Part shown: positions 39,501 to 48,929 of the stretch, piece after piece
Layout: every line of letters starts with the position of its first letter
How positions within the stretch are numbered: position 1 is the first letter of the stretch
Assembly: GCF_900129785.1 (NCBI RefSeq)
Contig: NZ_FSRC01000002.1
Span: 558,001 to 622,000 of the forward strand
DNA length: 64,000 bases
From: Algoriphagus halophilus
Lineage (GTDB): Bacteria > Bacteroidota > Bacteroidia > Cytophagales > Cyclobacteriaceae
Direction of reading: 5' to 3'
Notes under the pieces: model-generated
What the model was told of the DNA's origin: nothing
Database searches by the model: none
The model's input: the letters and a program-made list of their open reading frames with translations, nothing else
Made by a program: the position numbers and the translations under genes

Positions 39501-39846
39501 CTTTTATGCCTGTGCAGATAGAAGCCAAAGCACCAGCAATGGAAAAGCACAACTTGTTCAAGATGGCCATCAAGACAATGGATACGAACCAGAAGTAATT
39601 GTCAGCTCCAGGCAGACTCCAAATGGGATCGAACTCTCGGTGAGGGACAATGGTCCAGGCATTCCGGACTCCATCAAAGAAAAAATCTTCCAACCTTTCT
39701 ATACCACCAAGCCAACAGGCTCTGGGACAGGTCTTGGGTTATCGCTGAGCTATGATATAGTTAGGGCACACGGCGGGAAAATTAAAGTCTTTTCTAAAAA
39801 AGGGGAAATGACCGAATTCATAATATCTCTCCCTTTTTCAAATTAA
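36565..39846 (+). CDS. Periplasmic-propeller sensor histidine kinase C
   Basis: The 1093-residue protein has a signal peptide (to about residue 28, FQSYSQI). Its propeller has diverged blades (LFVGTSSGLQKFDG, LWVGTNSGLSKI, VIWFGTDDGLIRL), followed by Y_Y_Y (SFNFTAPFF to YGSYTFRVRAKNTFN). A membrane span at about 769-790 (WWAFLIYFIVFVLIVYGL) and a coiled coil lead to the kinase core. His845 lies in [14 protein letters not shown] box [11 protein letters not shown]1 DNGPGIP. In the lid [12 protein letters not shown] a Tyr replaces the second Phe of the usual FFTTKP. The gene is 11 bases from the preceding kinase and is followed by a strong hairpin, so 29060-39846 may form its own unit. Confidence 0.87.
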   Translation: MKHDFLKYLALSSTLILSLLAFQSYSQINASKGVPSFTNYVVGDDNFAGQQIWDVNQNKEGFLFVGTSSGLQKFDGKNWELLSSPTTEFNTNVRSTLLASDSTFYFGSLGDFGIVTTDSTGKTIETSLIDGYPSDLIFNDIWSIRESQGKIYFQAREAIFIYTPASENQGSNLKVWKPDTEFMYGFSLNDTYYAHQINLGLFKEQNGALELVPGSQFLGEDRVQVLLPYQDSKGFLVGAFSGGLYHYDGQDFIPFPTEIDPLLKDRSLYKALSLPDNTYALSVLGHGFFIIDQEGKIKSQFNTKNSITDQSVYAFFLDNTSNLWVGTNSGLSKIEIFSPISRFDSDQYEIGSPLSLGAYDDNLYIGTSTNVLYLDKSDGIVKQVEGIPNTQVFDLVPDGNQMLSTGVGVYSIRGKTSKIIPGTESYQTLKIVISEFHPGYVFISGGFGIQVFKREKGINGEYDYENIGSISGVERSIYSLAENQEGELWGGTQAGVLFRIVFQKTASGNLDVPNARVTEISEKDGVRGLSGLAVGPIEGKVYTSGIDGFYFFNSSINEFERDPVFSFSDEVANINLDTYGLGVGETGNVYLDFKGEKRLAVRQDDGSFQLQSYPFNLITASSVASGFTEPNGVIWFGTDDGLIRLDPNKDYRTDHPLPLYFTSASTSENILPISMQSGGSTVEIPYKGNSISFNFTAPFFVKENQIRYQTFLEGLDEEWSDWTENVSREFSNLPYGSYTFRVRAKNTFNTISNEIAYPFEILPPWYATWWAFLIYFIVFVLIVYGLVKFQTNRVLAREKVKTQERELAQAKEIEKAYKELKATQAQLIQSEKMASLGELTAGIAHEIQNPLNFVNNFSDLNQELIDELEDEIEKGNLAEVKQIAASIKENEAKIQQHGRRADLIVKGMLQHSRANSGEKKETDLNSLAEEFLKLSYHGLRAKDKSFNANFKLDLDPTLPKVKVVASDIGRVILNLVNNAFYACADRSQSTSNGKAQLVQDGHQDNGYEPEVIVSSRQTPNGIELSVRDNGPGIPDSIKEKIFQPFYTTKPTGSGTGLGLSLSYDIVRAHGGKIKVFSKKGEMTEFIISLPFSN

Positions 39847-40329
39847 TTCGAATGATATGAAAAGGTCGTTTTATCATTGCATCAAATTGGGAAAAGCAGT
39901 TTATCTCCTGAACTACTCCAAAAGCATATCTGCCTAATTGTAATCTAAACTCATTCCTTCAAAAGTTATTGAAGGAATGAGTCCAAGAATTAAAAAAATC
40001 ACAAAGTAAGTTTTACTTAGTTGGTTCAAAAAAAATTCAATTTTAATATTGGTATTTTTATATATTTTTCGAAACCAAAATAAATTATTAAAAAAAACCA
40101 TCTCCAGTCTTTTAAAACTTTTTAGCGCCAAAATCAGGCAATATTTTAAAGATTTATAAATTCCTGATTACTAACTTTTTGAAAGAATTTTTCTTATTTT
40201 AGAATATATTTCACAAGATATTAAATGTTTTTCACTCGTAGAAAAATGTTGTTTTTGACACTTTTTACCTGATTTCTGATTTTTCAAAAACACGGTCTAC
40301 AAAACGTTTTATTCTTTAAACTGAATGTT
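39847..40329 (+). other. Intergenic spacer before the secreted peptidase
   Basis: The first 100 bases hold only a 26-codon frame from the ATG at 39857 that I do not consider a gene. A perfect hairpin lies at 39949-39982. The remainder, about 40000-40320, is very AT-rich with poly-T and poly-A tracts and no coding signal. It is a likely promoter region for the gene at 40330, although I found no clean TTG/TAnnTTTG pair. Confidence 0.45.
39949..39982 (+). terminator. Perfect 13-bp hairpin, possible terminator
   Basis: ACTCATTCCTTCA (39949-39961) and its exact reverse complement TGAAGGAATGAGT (39970-39982) flank an 8-base loop. It lies about 100 bases after the stop of the kinase at 36565. No T run follows on the + strand, so it may be a transcript 3'-end stabiliser or a protein-binding site rather than a classic intrinsic terminator. 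Confidence 0.5.
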
Positions 40330-43300
40330 ATGCAGAAATTACTGACGCTCGCAAAGGGGATAGTGATAGTTTTTTTACTTGCATCAAATTTCTCCAATGC
40401 CCAATCAGTCAAGTTGGAGCAAGGACAAAATGGTGGAGTCGATAAAGAAGCTACAAGTCCCGTAATTTGGTCAACAGGAAACTCCAACTCCGGAAATAGC
40501 CATTTTTTTGAAGGTCAATCCATTCCTTATCGTCTTACCATTTCCAAACTTAAAGCAGGAATCCATACAGTAGAAATTGAATGGGACACCAAAAAGGACG
40601 ATAAAAATGCCATTGATTATATCACCAATTTCAATAGAATCTGCGAGGAAGTTATCCCTGACACAGGCACTCCCAGTTTGGCTACAATTCCTGCACCAGA
40701 AGGAACTCCACAACCTTTAACAAGTTTTAATCAACTTACAGAAGACGAGCGGAAACTCGCCATTTTTGGTGGAACGATTGAAGATGTATCTTACACGATA
40801 CAGGAGAACAGTTCCTCCACAACAATCACCCGCCTTCGTATTTCTTTTGTTGTAGAGGGAGACAATGGGGCCAATAATACTGCAGTCATTGCCTGGGGAG
40901 GCCATATTGCCAAAGCTCAAGATTGGGGAGAGGGTAATTCAGCCGCTAGTATCAACGGATCTCCTTACCATACCAGAGTAGTTTCTCTTGACGACAAATC
41001 CGTAGGAAGCCAAAGCAGTTCTGTACAGGCTGCGACAGAAGTTCTTGAATCCGTAACTGAATGCTTGATTGAAGGAGAAACTGAAGTTTGTGAAGGATCT
41101 GTAGCTACCTATAATGCCCCCGAAGGAGGTATTTCCTATGTTTGGACAATCAGCGGAGAGGGAGAAATCAGTGCGGGTCAAGGTACTAATAGTATTACAG
41201 TCAATTGGGCAGGATCTGGAACAGTTGCCGTTGCAATAGAAAATGAAGGAACTTGCCTGCCCATCCAATGCAGCTTAGATGTTACCTATACGATCCCACC
41301 AACCCTCTCTGTATTTGAAGCAGTACTGTGTAGCACTGAAAATGGAGGAAATACTGCCATTGGAAATCTATATGATTTTGTTTCTGTAGATTTTGGAGAG
41401 GTAACTTTTGTTCGCAATGGTCAAACAATCGAAACTCCGGAGGAACTTTTAGTCACTGACGGAGATGTCTTCGAAGTTTCTACTGTCGGAAATTGCAGCA
41501 CTTCAGAATCTTTCACAGTTACAGTCAATGATCGTCAGATTTTTGGAATTTGTTCCCAAGGAAAAGTCTATGAATTGATAGGTTCTGAATTGAGTGCTTT
41601 GAATGAAATATTCAATCAAGGGGAAACCGTGGAATCCAATGAAGTATTCTACATCGATGGGGATGAGGTACTCATTGAGGTAGTTTATTTTAAAGATCGA
41701 TTTGCAGAAGCAAAGGCAATTTTAGAAAACTTAGGCTTTGTAACCCCTACCGAGGAAGAGCTTAAGCAAGATCCCAACTCGTTGATTATTGCTGGATTTT
41801 TCCCAATTGCAAACCTGCTGGAATTAAATCAATACTTCGAAATTATAAACCACGTTCGACCTGCATTTCCTCCTGTAGCCAATAAAGGAGCAACCACTAC
41901 CCAAGGCGATCGGGTCATGCGATCTAATCTGGTACGAGCCGGATATACACATTTTGAAGGAGATCAGCCCATTGATGGTACAGGAATAAAAATAGGGGTG
42001 CTTTCGGATAGCTATGCTACACGAACAGATGCAGGAGTAAATACCTTGGAGACCGATATTTCAAACGGTGATTTACCTGAAAGCATCTATTTCTTGAGAG
42101 ATCTGCCAAGTCGATTTGGAACAGGCACGGATGAAGGTCGTGCCATGATGCAAATCATCCATGACATTGCTCCGGGAGCAGAGTTGGCCTTCCGTACCGG
42201 AATAATTACTGCAGGAGATTTTGCCCAAGGAATACGGGACTTAGCAGCCGCTGGAAGTGATGTTCTAGTGGATGACATATCTTATATGACCGAACCTAGT
42301 TTTAGAGATGGTAAAGTCGCAAATGCCATCAATGACGTGACTGCTGAAGGAGTATCCTATTTTACCTCTGCTGGTAATTTTGGCATCAAATCCTTTGAAT
42401 CGACCTTTAACCCAGTAATCGATCCCACTATTCAATTGCCTTTAAATAGCGGTACTTGGGAAGAACAAGGAAGAGTTCATCAGTTTAGTAACGGATCCAC
42501 CACACAATCCATCAATGTCTTCCCGGCAGAAAATGGGCCTGCTGTTTATATGATTGCATTGCAATGGGAGGACCCGCTTTATTCCGTGGATCAGGTAGGA
42601 AGTTTATATGATCTAGACATTTATTTGAAAAACTTTGATGTCCCACTTTTTGGCTTTAATCGGGATAATGCCAATGGAGACCCCTTTGAAATCCTTTCTT
42701 TTACCATCACAGAGCCAACAACCATCGAACTCTTGATTGCAAGGGAATGCGAGAGTTGCAACGACCTGGATACAAACACAGGCATTAAATTTAAGTATGT
42801 AATATATAGAGGTGAACTGGATCCGAATGATCAAAATGGCATCAATGCATCCACAGTAGTGGGTCATGCCAATTCCGAAGGAGCCATGACGATAGGCGCT
42901 GTACTTTACGCCAATACTTCAGTATATGGATTTGACCCAGCATTGGTGCCTAGTGGAACAGAGCCCTTTACAGTAGCCTCTTTCTCCTCCCGAGGAGGAA
43001 CCACCACCAATGGGGTAGTTCGAGCAAAGCCAGATTTTACAGCTCCCAATGGGGTGAATACCACCGTCAATTTGGGTGCTCCCAATTTAGAGGGTGATGA
43101 TTTTCCAAATTTCTATGGTACCTCTGCCGCAGCTCCTCATGCAGCTGCTCTTGCTGCCTTGATCAAACAAGCCCGAGTCAAATATTACCCAGAAAGTTCT
43201 CCTCCCGACTGGGAAGGCGAAATAGGAACTACCACACCAGGGGACATCCGAAGAGTACTTAAAACAACGGCCCAAGACATGCATGATCCTGGAGAAGACT

Positions 43301-46300
43301 TCCTTTCCGGAGCGGGAATGGTCCGGGCAGATAAAGCATTATTGACCTTAGCAACTCCTAATCCCAATAATATTGAATTGGTGTATGAGGAGGGAATAAA
43401 TCCTGGAGAGGTAGAGTTTCAATTGATCATCCAGGGGACCAATATTTACGAAGGTTCGAATGTGTACTTGAGAGAAGAACAATTAAACGCTGTATATGGT
43501 GTAGATGAATTTGGAACCGGCTATTTGGAAGTGACAGTACCAACTTTTGAAGGAAATCCAGGCGTAACAGTCGTCAATAATTCCATTTCTGATAGTGAAC
43601 TAGATGGGGGTACTGCTGGACCTGAATATTTCTTTGATGTGGTTAAAAAAACCATAGCCATCCGGGCAGATGATCTATCCAAAAAATATGCACAGGAAGT
43701 TCCTGATTTTACAGCAAGTGTTTATGAAAGAATTGAAAATAATTGGGTATTAAGCGAGCTGAGCTTGGAGGAAGTAGGATTGACTTTGGATCCTGAGAAT
43801 CCGAATTCTTCTTTACAATTATTGACCTTATCCAGTACCATTACTGGTAATTTGGCCGAAGTAGGAACTTATGTTATAACCGCTTCACATCCTCAAACTA
43901 CCTATACCTACTCAGATTTCTTCAATTATGTAGGAGTGCTTCAAGAAGATGGCACTTTCTTCTATGACGGAACCAATGATGATTTTGGAAATTATGGTCC
44001 TGGAATTATCACCGTGGAAGCCTTACCGATCACTATCAAGCCGAAAGACCTGATCGATCAATTTGCCGTAGAATACGGAGAGTCCATTGGTGATGCATTG
44101 GAGTTTGAGGTTTTGATTGCAGATAGCCTCATAGGCCCAGAAAGCAATCCGAAAATCATGGATGTGGCAGGGTTGAAAAACAGCGTGCTTACTCAGTATA
44201 TGGAGGACTTGGAACTTGCAAAAAGAACAGGAGACAATAGCCTTCCATTGGGAATCTTTAATGGAAGATCCATTATCAACAAAGAAAGCTTTGTTAACAA
44301 AAGCTTCATGGTCAGCGGACGAAGCATTATCAATGGAAGAACCATCATCAATGGCAGATCCATCATCAATGGGCGAACCATTATCAATTCTGCATTTGAT
44401 GTTCCTTCAGACTCCTTCTTAGATTACCTAGAAGATCCTGAAAATCAAGAATTACAAGCCGTCAGCATTAATGGAAGAACGATGATCAATGCTCGGACCA
44501 TGATTAACGCTCGAAGTATGATCAATGGAAGAACTATCATCAATGGACGGACCATTATCAATGCTAGAAGCATCATTAATGGACGAAGCATTATTAATTC
44601 CAGAACAATCATCAATAGTACCGGAGGTGAAGAAGAGGAAACAAACTTCAATAACCTGGTCATTTTTGGAGAAAAAGATCTGGAATTAGCTGAAGAAGGG
44701 GAAAATGCAGAAATCGGGAAGTACTATGACTTTGGTGCTGAAACAGGAGAAAATAACGATGATTTCAACTTGGAATTCTTCTCCATCACCATGGTAACTG
44801 GCACTGACGTGGGGCCACAAGTAATTATCCCGGGTACTTTTGAATCCAGGAATTATATCTCACACTATCTACCAGCTGATCTTACCATTACTCCTGCCTC
44901 CTTACTTGCTGAAACTTCAGCGACACCAGATACCATGATTTATGGAGATTCTATTCCTCCATTAAGTACCTCATTTGAAGGATTTAAAATGAGCACCAGC
45001 TTCCTCAATTCTGAAGAAGTGGAAATCACCTTAGAGGAAAATGCCGAATCCGTCGTGGATACAGTAACCTATCAACTGCTGTATCAGGAAATTGCATTCC
45101 CACGAGTGGGGGTGATTCCAGTAGGGACATATGAAATAGATCCGGAAATTACCTCTATTGAACCTTCAAATTATATCATTGATCCTATAAATAAAGGAAT
45201 TCTTTCAGTAGGAAAAGCTACACCTACGGTTATTGTAACCGGTGGTGAATTTGAATATTTAGGAGAACCAATTGAAGCTAGCGCTTACGCATATGGTATT
45301 AGAGGAGAGGAAGATTTGCTGGATAAAAAACTTATCTCCATTGAATACGAAGGAGTTGGTCAAACCAGCTACGGGCCTACGACATTTGCTCCTGTATTCC
45401 CTGGCACCTATCAGGTAATTGCACAATTCGCAGGGGATGAAAACTACAATCTCGCAAGTTCTGAGTATGCGCCTTTCCTAATAGTAGGATGTGCCAATGA
45501 AGCTCCTGAAATTGGAGATTTTGAAACCGCCATGGGAGCTGGAAGCTCCAGTAACCCTGCAATCATTAAAAAACCTGCCAATACCAAAATCGGAGATTTA
45601 TTGATTGTGGGACTAATGTTCGAAAAAGGAGAAGCCCCTTCAGTAACTCCTGAAGAAGCTGGGTGGGTCTTAATCCAGCGGGTCAATCAGGAAAATCAAG
45701 TCGCCATGGTCACCTATTACAAAGTGGTGGAAAACAATAATGAGCCAGAAAATTATGGGTTCCGAATCAATCAAGCGCCAAAATGGACCATGGGAATTAC
45801 AAGAGTGGAAGGGGCAGATATCCATCATCCAGATGGGCCGATTGTTACCTTCAGTGGAGATTCAGGATCCCAAGGTTCTGTAGGAACTGCACCATCCTTG
45901 ACCACCACGGATTGTAATACCCTGATTATGCTATTCTACACTAACAAGAAAAATGCTACCTGGATCCCACCTGCAGGTACTATTGAAGTGTATGATGATC
46001 CGAATGATCAGCAAGGTCTGACCTCTAATATGATGAGCTATTTTATTCAAAGCGATGCAGGCGAAACAGGAGCCTTAAGTGCTGAGGCGTCTGAAAGTGA
46101 GCATTGGGTGGCTCAAGCAATTGCAATCAGACCAATTGTGACAAATTTTGAAAACGCTAGAGTAAAACCAGTAACCGGAGAAACCAATCCTGAAATTTCA
46201 TTATCTTATAACAGCAAGGAGTTGGATCAAGAGGGAATTTCAAGTGAATTGATTGCTTATCCAAATCCTGTCAATGATCGATTGAACCTAAATCTGAAAG

Positions 46301-46500
46301 GATTGGTCGATGAAGAGCCAAGTGATTTCTCTTTGGTAATTCTTGATGCCATGGGTAGAATCCGTCAATTGCCAAGAATATGGCACGAAAGCGAAAGTAG
46401 ACTTGAGTTGGACTTCTCTCAAATGAATGTCGGTTTCTACATTATCAATATCAATACCACAAAAGGGATGAAAACCATTCATATCATCAAAGACCCATAA
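40330..46500 (+). CDS. Secreted subtilase-like protein with MBG-type repeats, hexapeptide array and T9SS sorting domain
   Basis: This 2056-residue protein has a signal peptide (to about residue 25, SNFSNAQS). A beta-rich N-terminal domain is followed by a PKD/Ig-like domain (about 245-330) and a subtilase-like domain (about 545-1010). Asp560 lies in IGVLSDSY and Ser932 in YGTSAAAPHAAALAA; where HGT normally stands the text is DEGRAM, with Glu602. MBG-type domains follow, split by 15 hexapeptides INGRTI (residues 1310-1351 and 1380-1427). Near 1720-1940 is a beta-sandwich-like domain, and the C-terminus (about 1975-2056) is a type A T9SS sorting domain (YPNPVNDRLNLNL). The protein should be exported by Sec, then T9SS, and displayed or released. 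It may be a protease or an adhesin-like scaffold. Confidence 0.85.
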   Translation: MQKLLTLAKGIVIVFLLASNFSNAQSVKLEQGQNGGVDKEATSPVIWSTGNSNSGNSHFFEGQSIPYRLTISKLKAGIHTVEIEWDTKKDDKNAIDYITNFNRICEEVIPDTGTPSLATIPAPEGTPQPLTSFNQLTEDERKLAIFGGTIEDVSYTIQENSSSTTITRLRISFVVEGDNGANNTAVIAWGGHIAKAQDWGEGNSAASINGSPYHTRVVSLDDKSVGSQSSSVQAATEVLESVTECLIEGETEVCEGSVATYNAPEGGISYVWTISGEGEISAGQGTNSITVNWAGSGTVAVAIENEGTCLPIQCSLDVTYTIPPTLSVFEAVLCSTENGGNTAIGNLYDFVSVDFGEVTFVRNGQTIETPEELLVTDGDVFEVSTVGNCSTSESFTVTVNDRQIFGICSQGKVYELIGSELSALNEIFNQGETVESNEVFYIDGDEVLIEVVYFKDRFAEAKAILENLGFVTPTEEELKQDPNSLIIAGFFPIANLLELNQYFEIINHVRPAFPPVANKGATTTQGDRVMRSNLVRAGYTHFEGDQPIDGTGIKIGVLSDSYATRTDAGVNTLETDISNGDLPESIYFLRDLPSRFGTGTDEGRAMMQIIHDIAPGAELAFRTGIITAGDFAQGIRDLAAAGSDVLVDDISYMTEPSFRDGKVANAINDVTAEGVSYFTSAGNFGIKSFESTFNPVIDPTIQLPLNSGTWEEQGRVHQFSNGSTTQSINVFPAENGPAVYMIALQWEDPLYSVDQVGSLYDLDIYLKNFDVPLFGFNRDNANGDPFEILSFTITEPTTIELLIARECESCNDLDTNTGIKFKYVIYRGELDPNDQNGINASTVVGHANSEGAMTIGAVLYANTSVYGFDPALVPSGTEPFTVASFSSRGGTTTNGVVRAKPDFTAPNGVNTTVNLGAPNLEGDDFPNFYGTSAAAPHAAALAALIKQARVKYYPESSPPDWEGEIGTTTPGDIRRVLKTTAQDMHDPGEDFLSGAGMVRADKALLTLATPNPNNIELVYEEGINPGEVEFQLIIQGTNIYEGSNVYLREEQLNAVYGVDEFGTGYLEVTVPTFEGNPGVTVVNNSISDSELDGGTAGPEYFFDVVKKTIAIRADDLSKKYAQEVPDFTASVYERIENNWVLSELSLEEVGLTLDPENPNSSLQLLTLSSTITGNLAEVGTYVITASHPQTTYTYSDFFNYVGVLQEDGTFFYDGTNDDFGNYGPGIITVEALPITIKPKDLIDQFAVEYGESIGDALEFEVLIADSLIGPESNPKIMDVAGLKNSVLTQYMEDLELAKRTGDNSLPLGIFNGRSIINKESFVNKSFMVSGRSIINGRTIINGRSIINGRTIINSAFDVPSDSFLDYLEDPENQELQAVSINGRTMINARTMINARSMINGRTIINGRTIINARSIINGRSIINSRTIINSTGGEEEETNFNNLVIFGEKDLELAEEGENAEIGKYYDFGAETGENNDDFNLEFFSITMVTGTDVGPQVIIPGTFESRNYISHYLPADLTITPASLLAETSATPDTMIYGDSIPPLSTSFEGFKMSTSFLNSEEVEITLEENAESVVDTVTYQLLYQEIAFPRVGVIPVGTYEIDPEITSIEPSNYIIDPINKGILSVGKATPTVIVTGGEFEYLGEPIEASAYAYGIRGEEDLLDKKLISIEYEGVGQTSYGPTTFAPVFPGTYQVIAQFAGDENYNLASSEYAPFLIVGCANEAPEIGDFETAMGAGSSSNPAIIKKPANTKIGDLLIVGLMFEKGEAPSVTPEEAGWVLIQRVNQENQVAMVTYYKVVENNNEPENYGFRINQAPKWTMGITRVEGADIHHPDGPIVTFSGDSGSQGSVGTAPSLTTTDCNTLIMLFYTNKKNATWIPPAGTIEVYDDPNDQQGLTSNMMSYFIQSDAGETGALSAEASESEHWVAQAIAIRPIVTNFENARVKPVTGETNPEISLSYNSKELDQEGISSELIAYPNPVNDRLNLNLKGLVDEEPSDFSLVILDAMGRIRQLPRIWHESESRLELDFSQMNVGFYIININTTKGMKTIHIIKDP
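44257..44382 (+). repeat. Hexapeptide-coding array, block 1 (seven 18-base units)
   Basis: Units translate as FNGRSI, INKESF, VNKSFM, VSGRSI, INGRTI, INGRSI and INGRTI. The first three are degenerate and the last four near perfect. Confidence 0.88.
44467..44610 (+). repeat. Hexapeptide-coding array, block 2 (eight 18-base units)
   Basis: Units translate as INGRTM, INARTM, INARSM, INGRTI, INGRTI, INARSI, INGRSI and INSRTI. The block is separated from block 1 by 84 bases of acidic, non-repeated sequence. Synonymous differences between units are common, so the peptide and not only the DNA is conserved. Confidence 0.88.
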
Positions 46501-46584
46501 TTAAACATTTCCATTCAACCGAAACATCCACCGACTAAATGAAGGTAACGTAATTCGCAGAAACTAAGGAACCAGGACCATTAT

Positions 46585-48720
46585 ATGACTACTTTTAGAT
46601 ATGTGCTCATTCTATTTTTGTTTGCAGCTCTCTATTTACCCAAAAGTTTTGCCCAAACGAATAGGATAGATAGTCTTGTACAGTCCATTGGAGAATTAAA
46701 TGAAGATAGTACAATGGTCACAGCCTATATAGATATAGGTCGCGAATACTTTGATACTGATCTGAGTATGACTATCCATTACATGGATTCAGCGATTCAA
46801 TTAGGCGAAAAAGTCGATTACAAAAAAGGATTAGCCGATGCCTACAATCTAAAAGGAAGAGCTTATGCCCAGCTGGGAAATTTTCAGGAAGCTATCCTGA
46901 CTTTTCAGGAAGCTTTAAAGTTCTACCAGGAAATTGGTGACCAAACAGGGGAGGCCAATATTTTGAGTAACCAGGGTTCCATTTACTTTAGGCTTGGAAA
47001 CAGTACCAGAGCGCTGGAATTACATTTTCAGTCCCTTAATATATCCGAACAATTAGATAATAAGCTTCGAATTGGAACCTCTCTAAATAATATTGGGACT
47101 GTTTACAGTAAAAACAATTCGACCATCCAGGAAGCCCTAACCTATTTTAAAAGGTCGCTACAGGTATTCGAAGAAATTAATCTAGAGTCGGGAATGGCCA
47201 TAGCTGCCATGAATATAGGGGAAGTCTATTTTTTAGATTCCAATTATGATTCTGCAACCTTCTACCACCAAAAGGCTCTAAAATTATGTGATGGAACGAT
47301 TGATGCCACTTTCCCCCTCACCCAACTCGGAGAGATTAGTTCTCAATTGGGAAATTTTCAGGATGCTTATGGATACCACCAAAGAGCAATGGACATTTCA
47401 GAAAAGTTGGATGCCAAGTTCGAATTGACACAAAGTCTAATAGGACTGGCCAAAACCCAGATTAAGCAGCAAGATTATAGTGGAGCTATTTCCAGTTTTG
47501 AGCGGGCTAAAACCTTGGGGATAGAAATTGATGCCAAAAATGAATTGGTGGACATCTATGAAAATCTCGCAAACACAGAAGCACAGATTGGAAACTATAA
47601 GGCTGCATATGAAAATGAAATCAATGCCAAATCTGTCAAAGAAGAAATAGCAAAATCAAGTACCGAAAAAAAAATACAACAACTCCAATTTGAATTTGAG
47701 CTGGACAAAAAAGAGGCTGAAATCGAACTCCTTCAAAAGGATACAGAGCTAAAAAACGCAGAAGTATTAAACCAAAGAGTGATCATTTTTGCTTCTTTGG
47801 GAGGCTTGGCAATGTTTGTCATTATCAGCATTTCTCTATTCCGAAATAATCTGAGTAAGCAAAAAGCCAACCGCCTGTTGCAAATCCAAAAAGAAGAAAT
47901 CCGCATCCAAAGAGAAAATGTAGTCTCGGCTTATGATAAATTGAAATCGACCCAGGCCCAACTGATCCAATCAGAGAAAATGGCTTCTTTGGGAGAACTA
48001 ACCGCCGGGATAGCACATGAGATCCAGAATCCTCTCAATTTTGTAAACAATTTCTCAGAGGTTAGTGAAGAAATGGTGGATGAAATGAAGGAAGAACTGG
48101 ATAAAGGTGATTATAAAGAAGCAAAATCCATCGGAGAAGAAATCAAACAAAATCTATCCAGGATCAGATTGCATGGAAAGCGTGCGGACTCCATTGTCAA
48201 AGGGATGTTGGAACACAGTAGATCCAATGCTAGAGAAAAAGTACCTACCGATTTGAATTTACTGGCCAATGAATTTTTACGACTTTCTTATCATGGTATT
48301 AGAGCCAAGGACAAGGCTTTTAATGCAGACTTTGAACTGGAATTAGATGAGGAACTCCCCAAAGTGATCGTGGTACCCCAAGATATTGGACGGGTCATTC
48401 TCAACATGGTAAATAATGCCTTCTACACGGTCAACGAAAAATCAAAAACCGGAATTCCTGATTACCACCCTATGGTTCGTGTGAAAACCAAAAAAACTAA
48501 TAACGGCATAGAGCTGTGCATTCAGGATAATGGCAGTGGTATACCAGAGTCTATCAAGGACAAAGTATTCCAACCATTTTTTACCACCAAACCAACAGGT
48601 TCTGGAACAGGTCTTGGCTTGAGTTTAAGCTATGACATTATTAAAGCCCATAATGGGGAGCTAAAGGTAGAAAGTAAAGAAGGGGAAGGCACTGAATTTA
48701 CCATCTTCCTACCCACTTGA
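46585..48720 (+). CDS. TPR-containing membrane sensor histidine kinase
   Basis: The 711-residue protein has a signal peptide (to about residue 24, LPKSFAQ). A periplasmic array of tetratricopeptide repeats spans about 40-340 ([48 protein letters not shown]). A coiled coil precedes a membrane span at about 396-416 ([20 protein letters not shown]), followed by a second coiled coil and the kinase core. His478 lies in [14 protein letters not shown] box [11 protein letters not shown]1 DNGSGIP, lid [21 protein letters not shown] sensors of this shape are common in Bacteroidota; ligands or partners are generally unknown. It lies 84 bases after the secreted protein at 40330 and might monitor it (speculative). 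Confidence 0.87.
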   Translation: MTTFRYVLILFLFAALYLPKSFAQTNRIDSLVQSIGELNEDSTMVTAYIDIGREYFDTDLSMTIHYMDSAIQLGEKVDYKKGLADAYNLKGRAYAQLGNFQEAILTFQEALKFYQEIGDQTGEANILSNQGSIYFRLGNSTRALELHFQSLNISEQLDNKLRIGTSLNNIGTVYSKNNSTIQEALTYFKRSLQVFEEINLESGMAIAAMNIGEVYFLDSNYDSATFYHQKALKLCDGTIDATFPLTQLGEISSQLGNFQDAYGYHQRAMDISEKLDAKFELTQSLIGLAKTQIKQQDYSGAISSFERAKTLGIEIDAKNELVDIYENLANTEAQIGNYKAAYENEINAKSVKEEIAKSSTEKKIQQLQFEFELDKKEAEIELLQKDTELKNAEVLNQRVIIFASLGGLAMFVIISISLFRNNLSKQKANRLLQIQKEEIRIQRENVVSAYDKLKSTQAQLIQSEKMASLGELTAGIAHEIQNPLNFVNNFSEVSEEMVDEMKEELDKGDYKEAKSIGEEIKQNLSRIRLHGKRADSIVKGMLEHSRSNAREKVPTDLNLLANEFLRLSYHGIRAKDKAFNADFELELDEELPKVIVVPQDIGRVILNMVNNAFYTVNEKSKTGIPDYHPMVRVKTKKTNNGIELCIQDNGSGIPESIKDKVFQPFFTTKPTGSGTGLGLSLSYDIIKAHNGELKVESKEGEGTEFTIFLPT

Positions 48721-48929
48721 TTTTTGGAGAAATGATCAGAGGTACCATGATTAATCATAGGCCATCAAATTTGCAAAAAACATTTATGTCCATGTGATAT
48801 ACCTATTAACCGCGTTGAAACAATTGTTTAATTATGAGACATTGTTTTACTAATGGCTGTTTAAATGAGTGTTACAATAAGAAAAGTTTTATTTATCTTG
48901 ATAAACACCAACGTTTTTCATCTATAATT
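48721..48929 (+). other. Intergenic spacer with a 12-bp palindrome
   Basis: No gene is supported here. ATGATTAATCAT at 48747-48758 is a perfect palindrome between the kinase stop and the oxygenase start and could be an operator, though such a site is also expected by chance in 64 kb of AT-rich DNA. An in-frame ATG at 48834 would add 32 residues to the oxygenase, but that extension looks non-coding. Confidence 0.3.

Noticed and set aside
44257..44610. Short regular repeats that could suggest a CRISPR array or non-coding satellite
   Set aside because: The period is 18 bases without unique spacers, the frame is open throughout, and silent differences preserve the hexapeptide, so it is a protein repeat.
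48834..48929. Upstream ATG extending the carotenoid oxygenase by 32 residues
   Set aside because: The extension (MRHCFTNGCLNECYNK start) is unlike the family N-terminus, and the DNA has the composition of the spacer.
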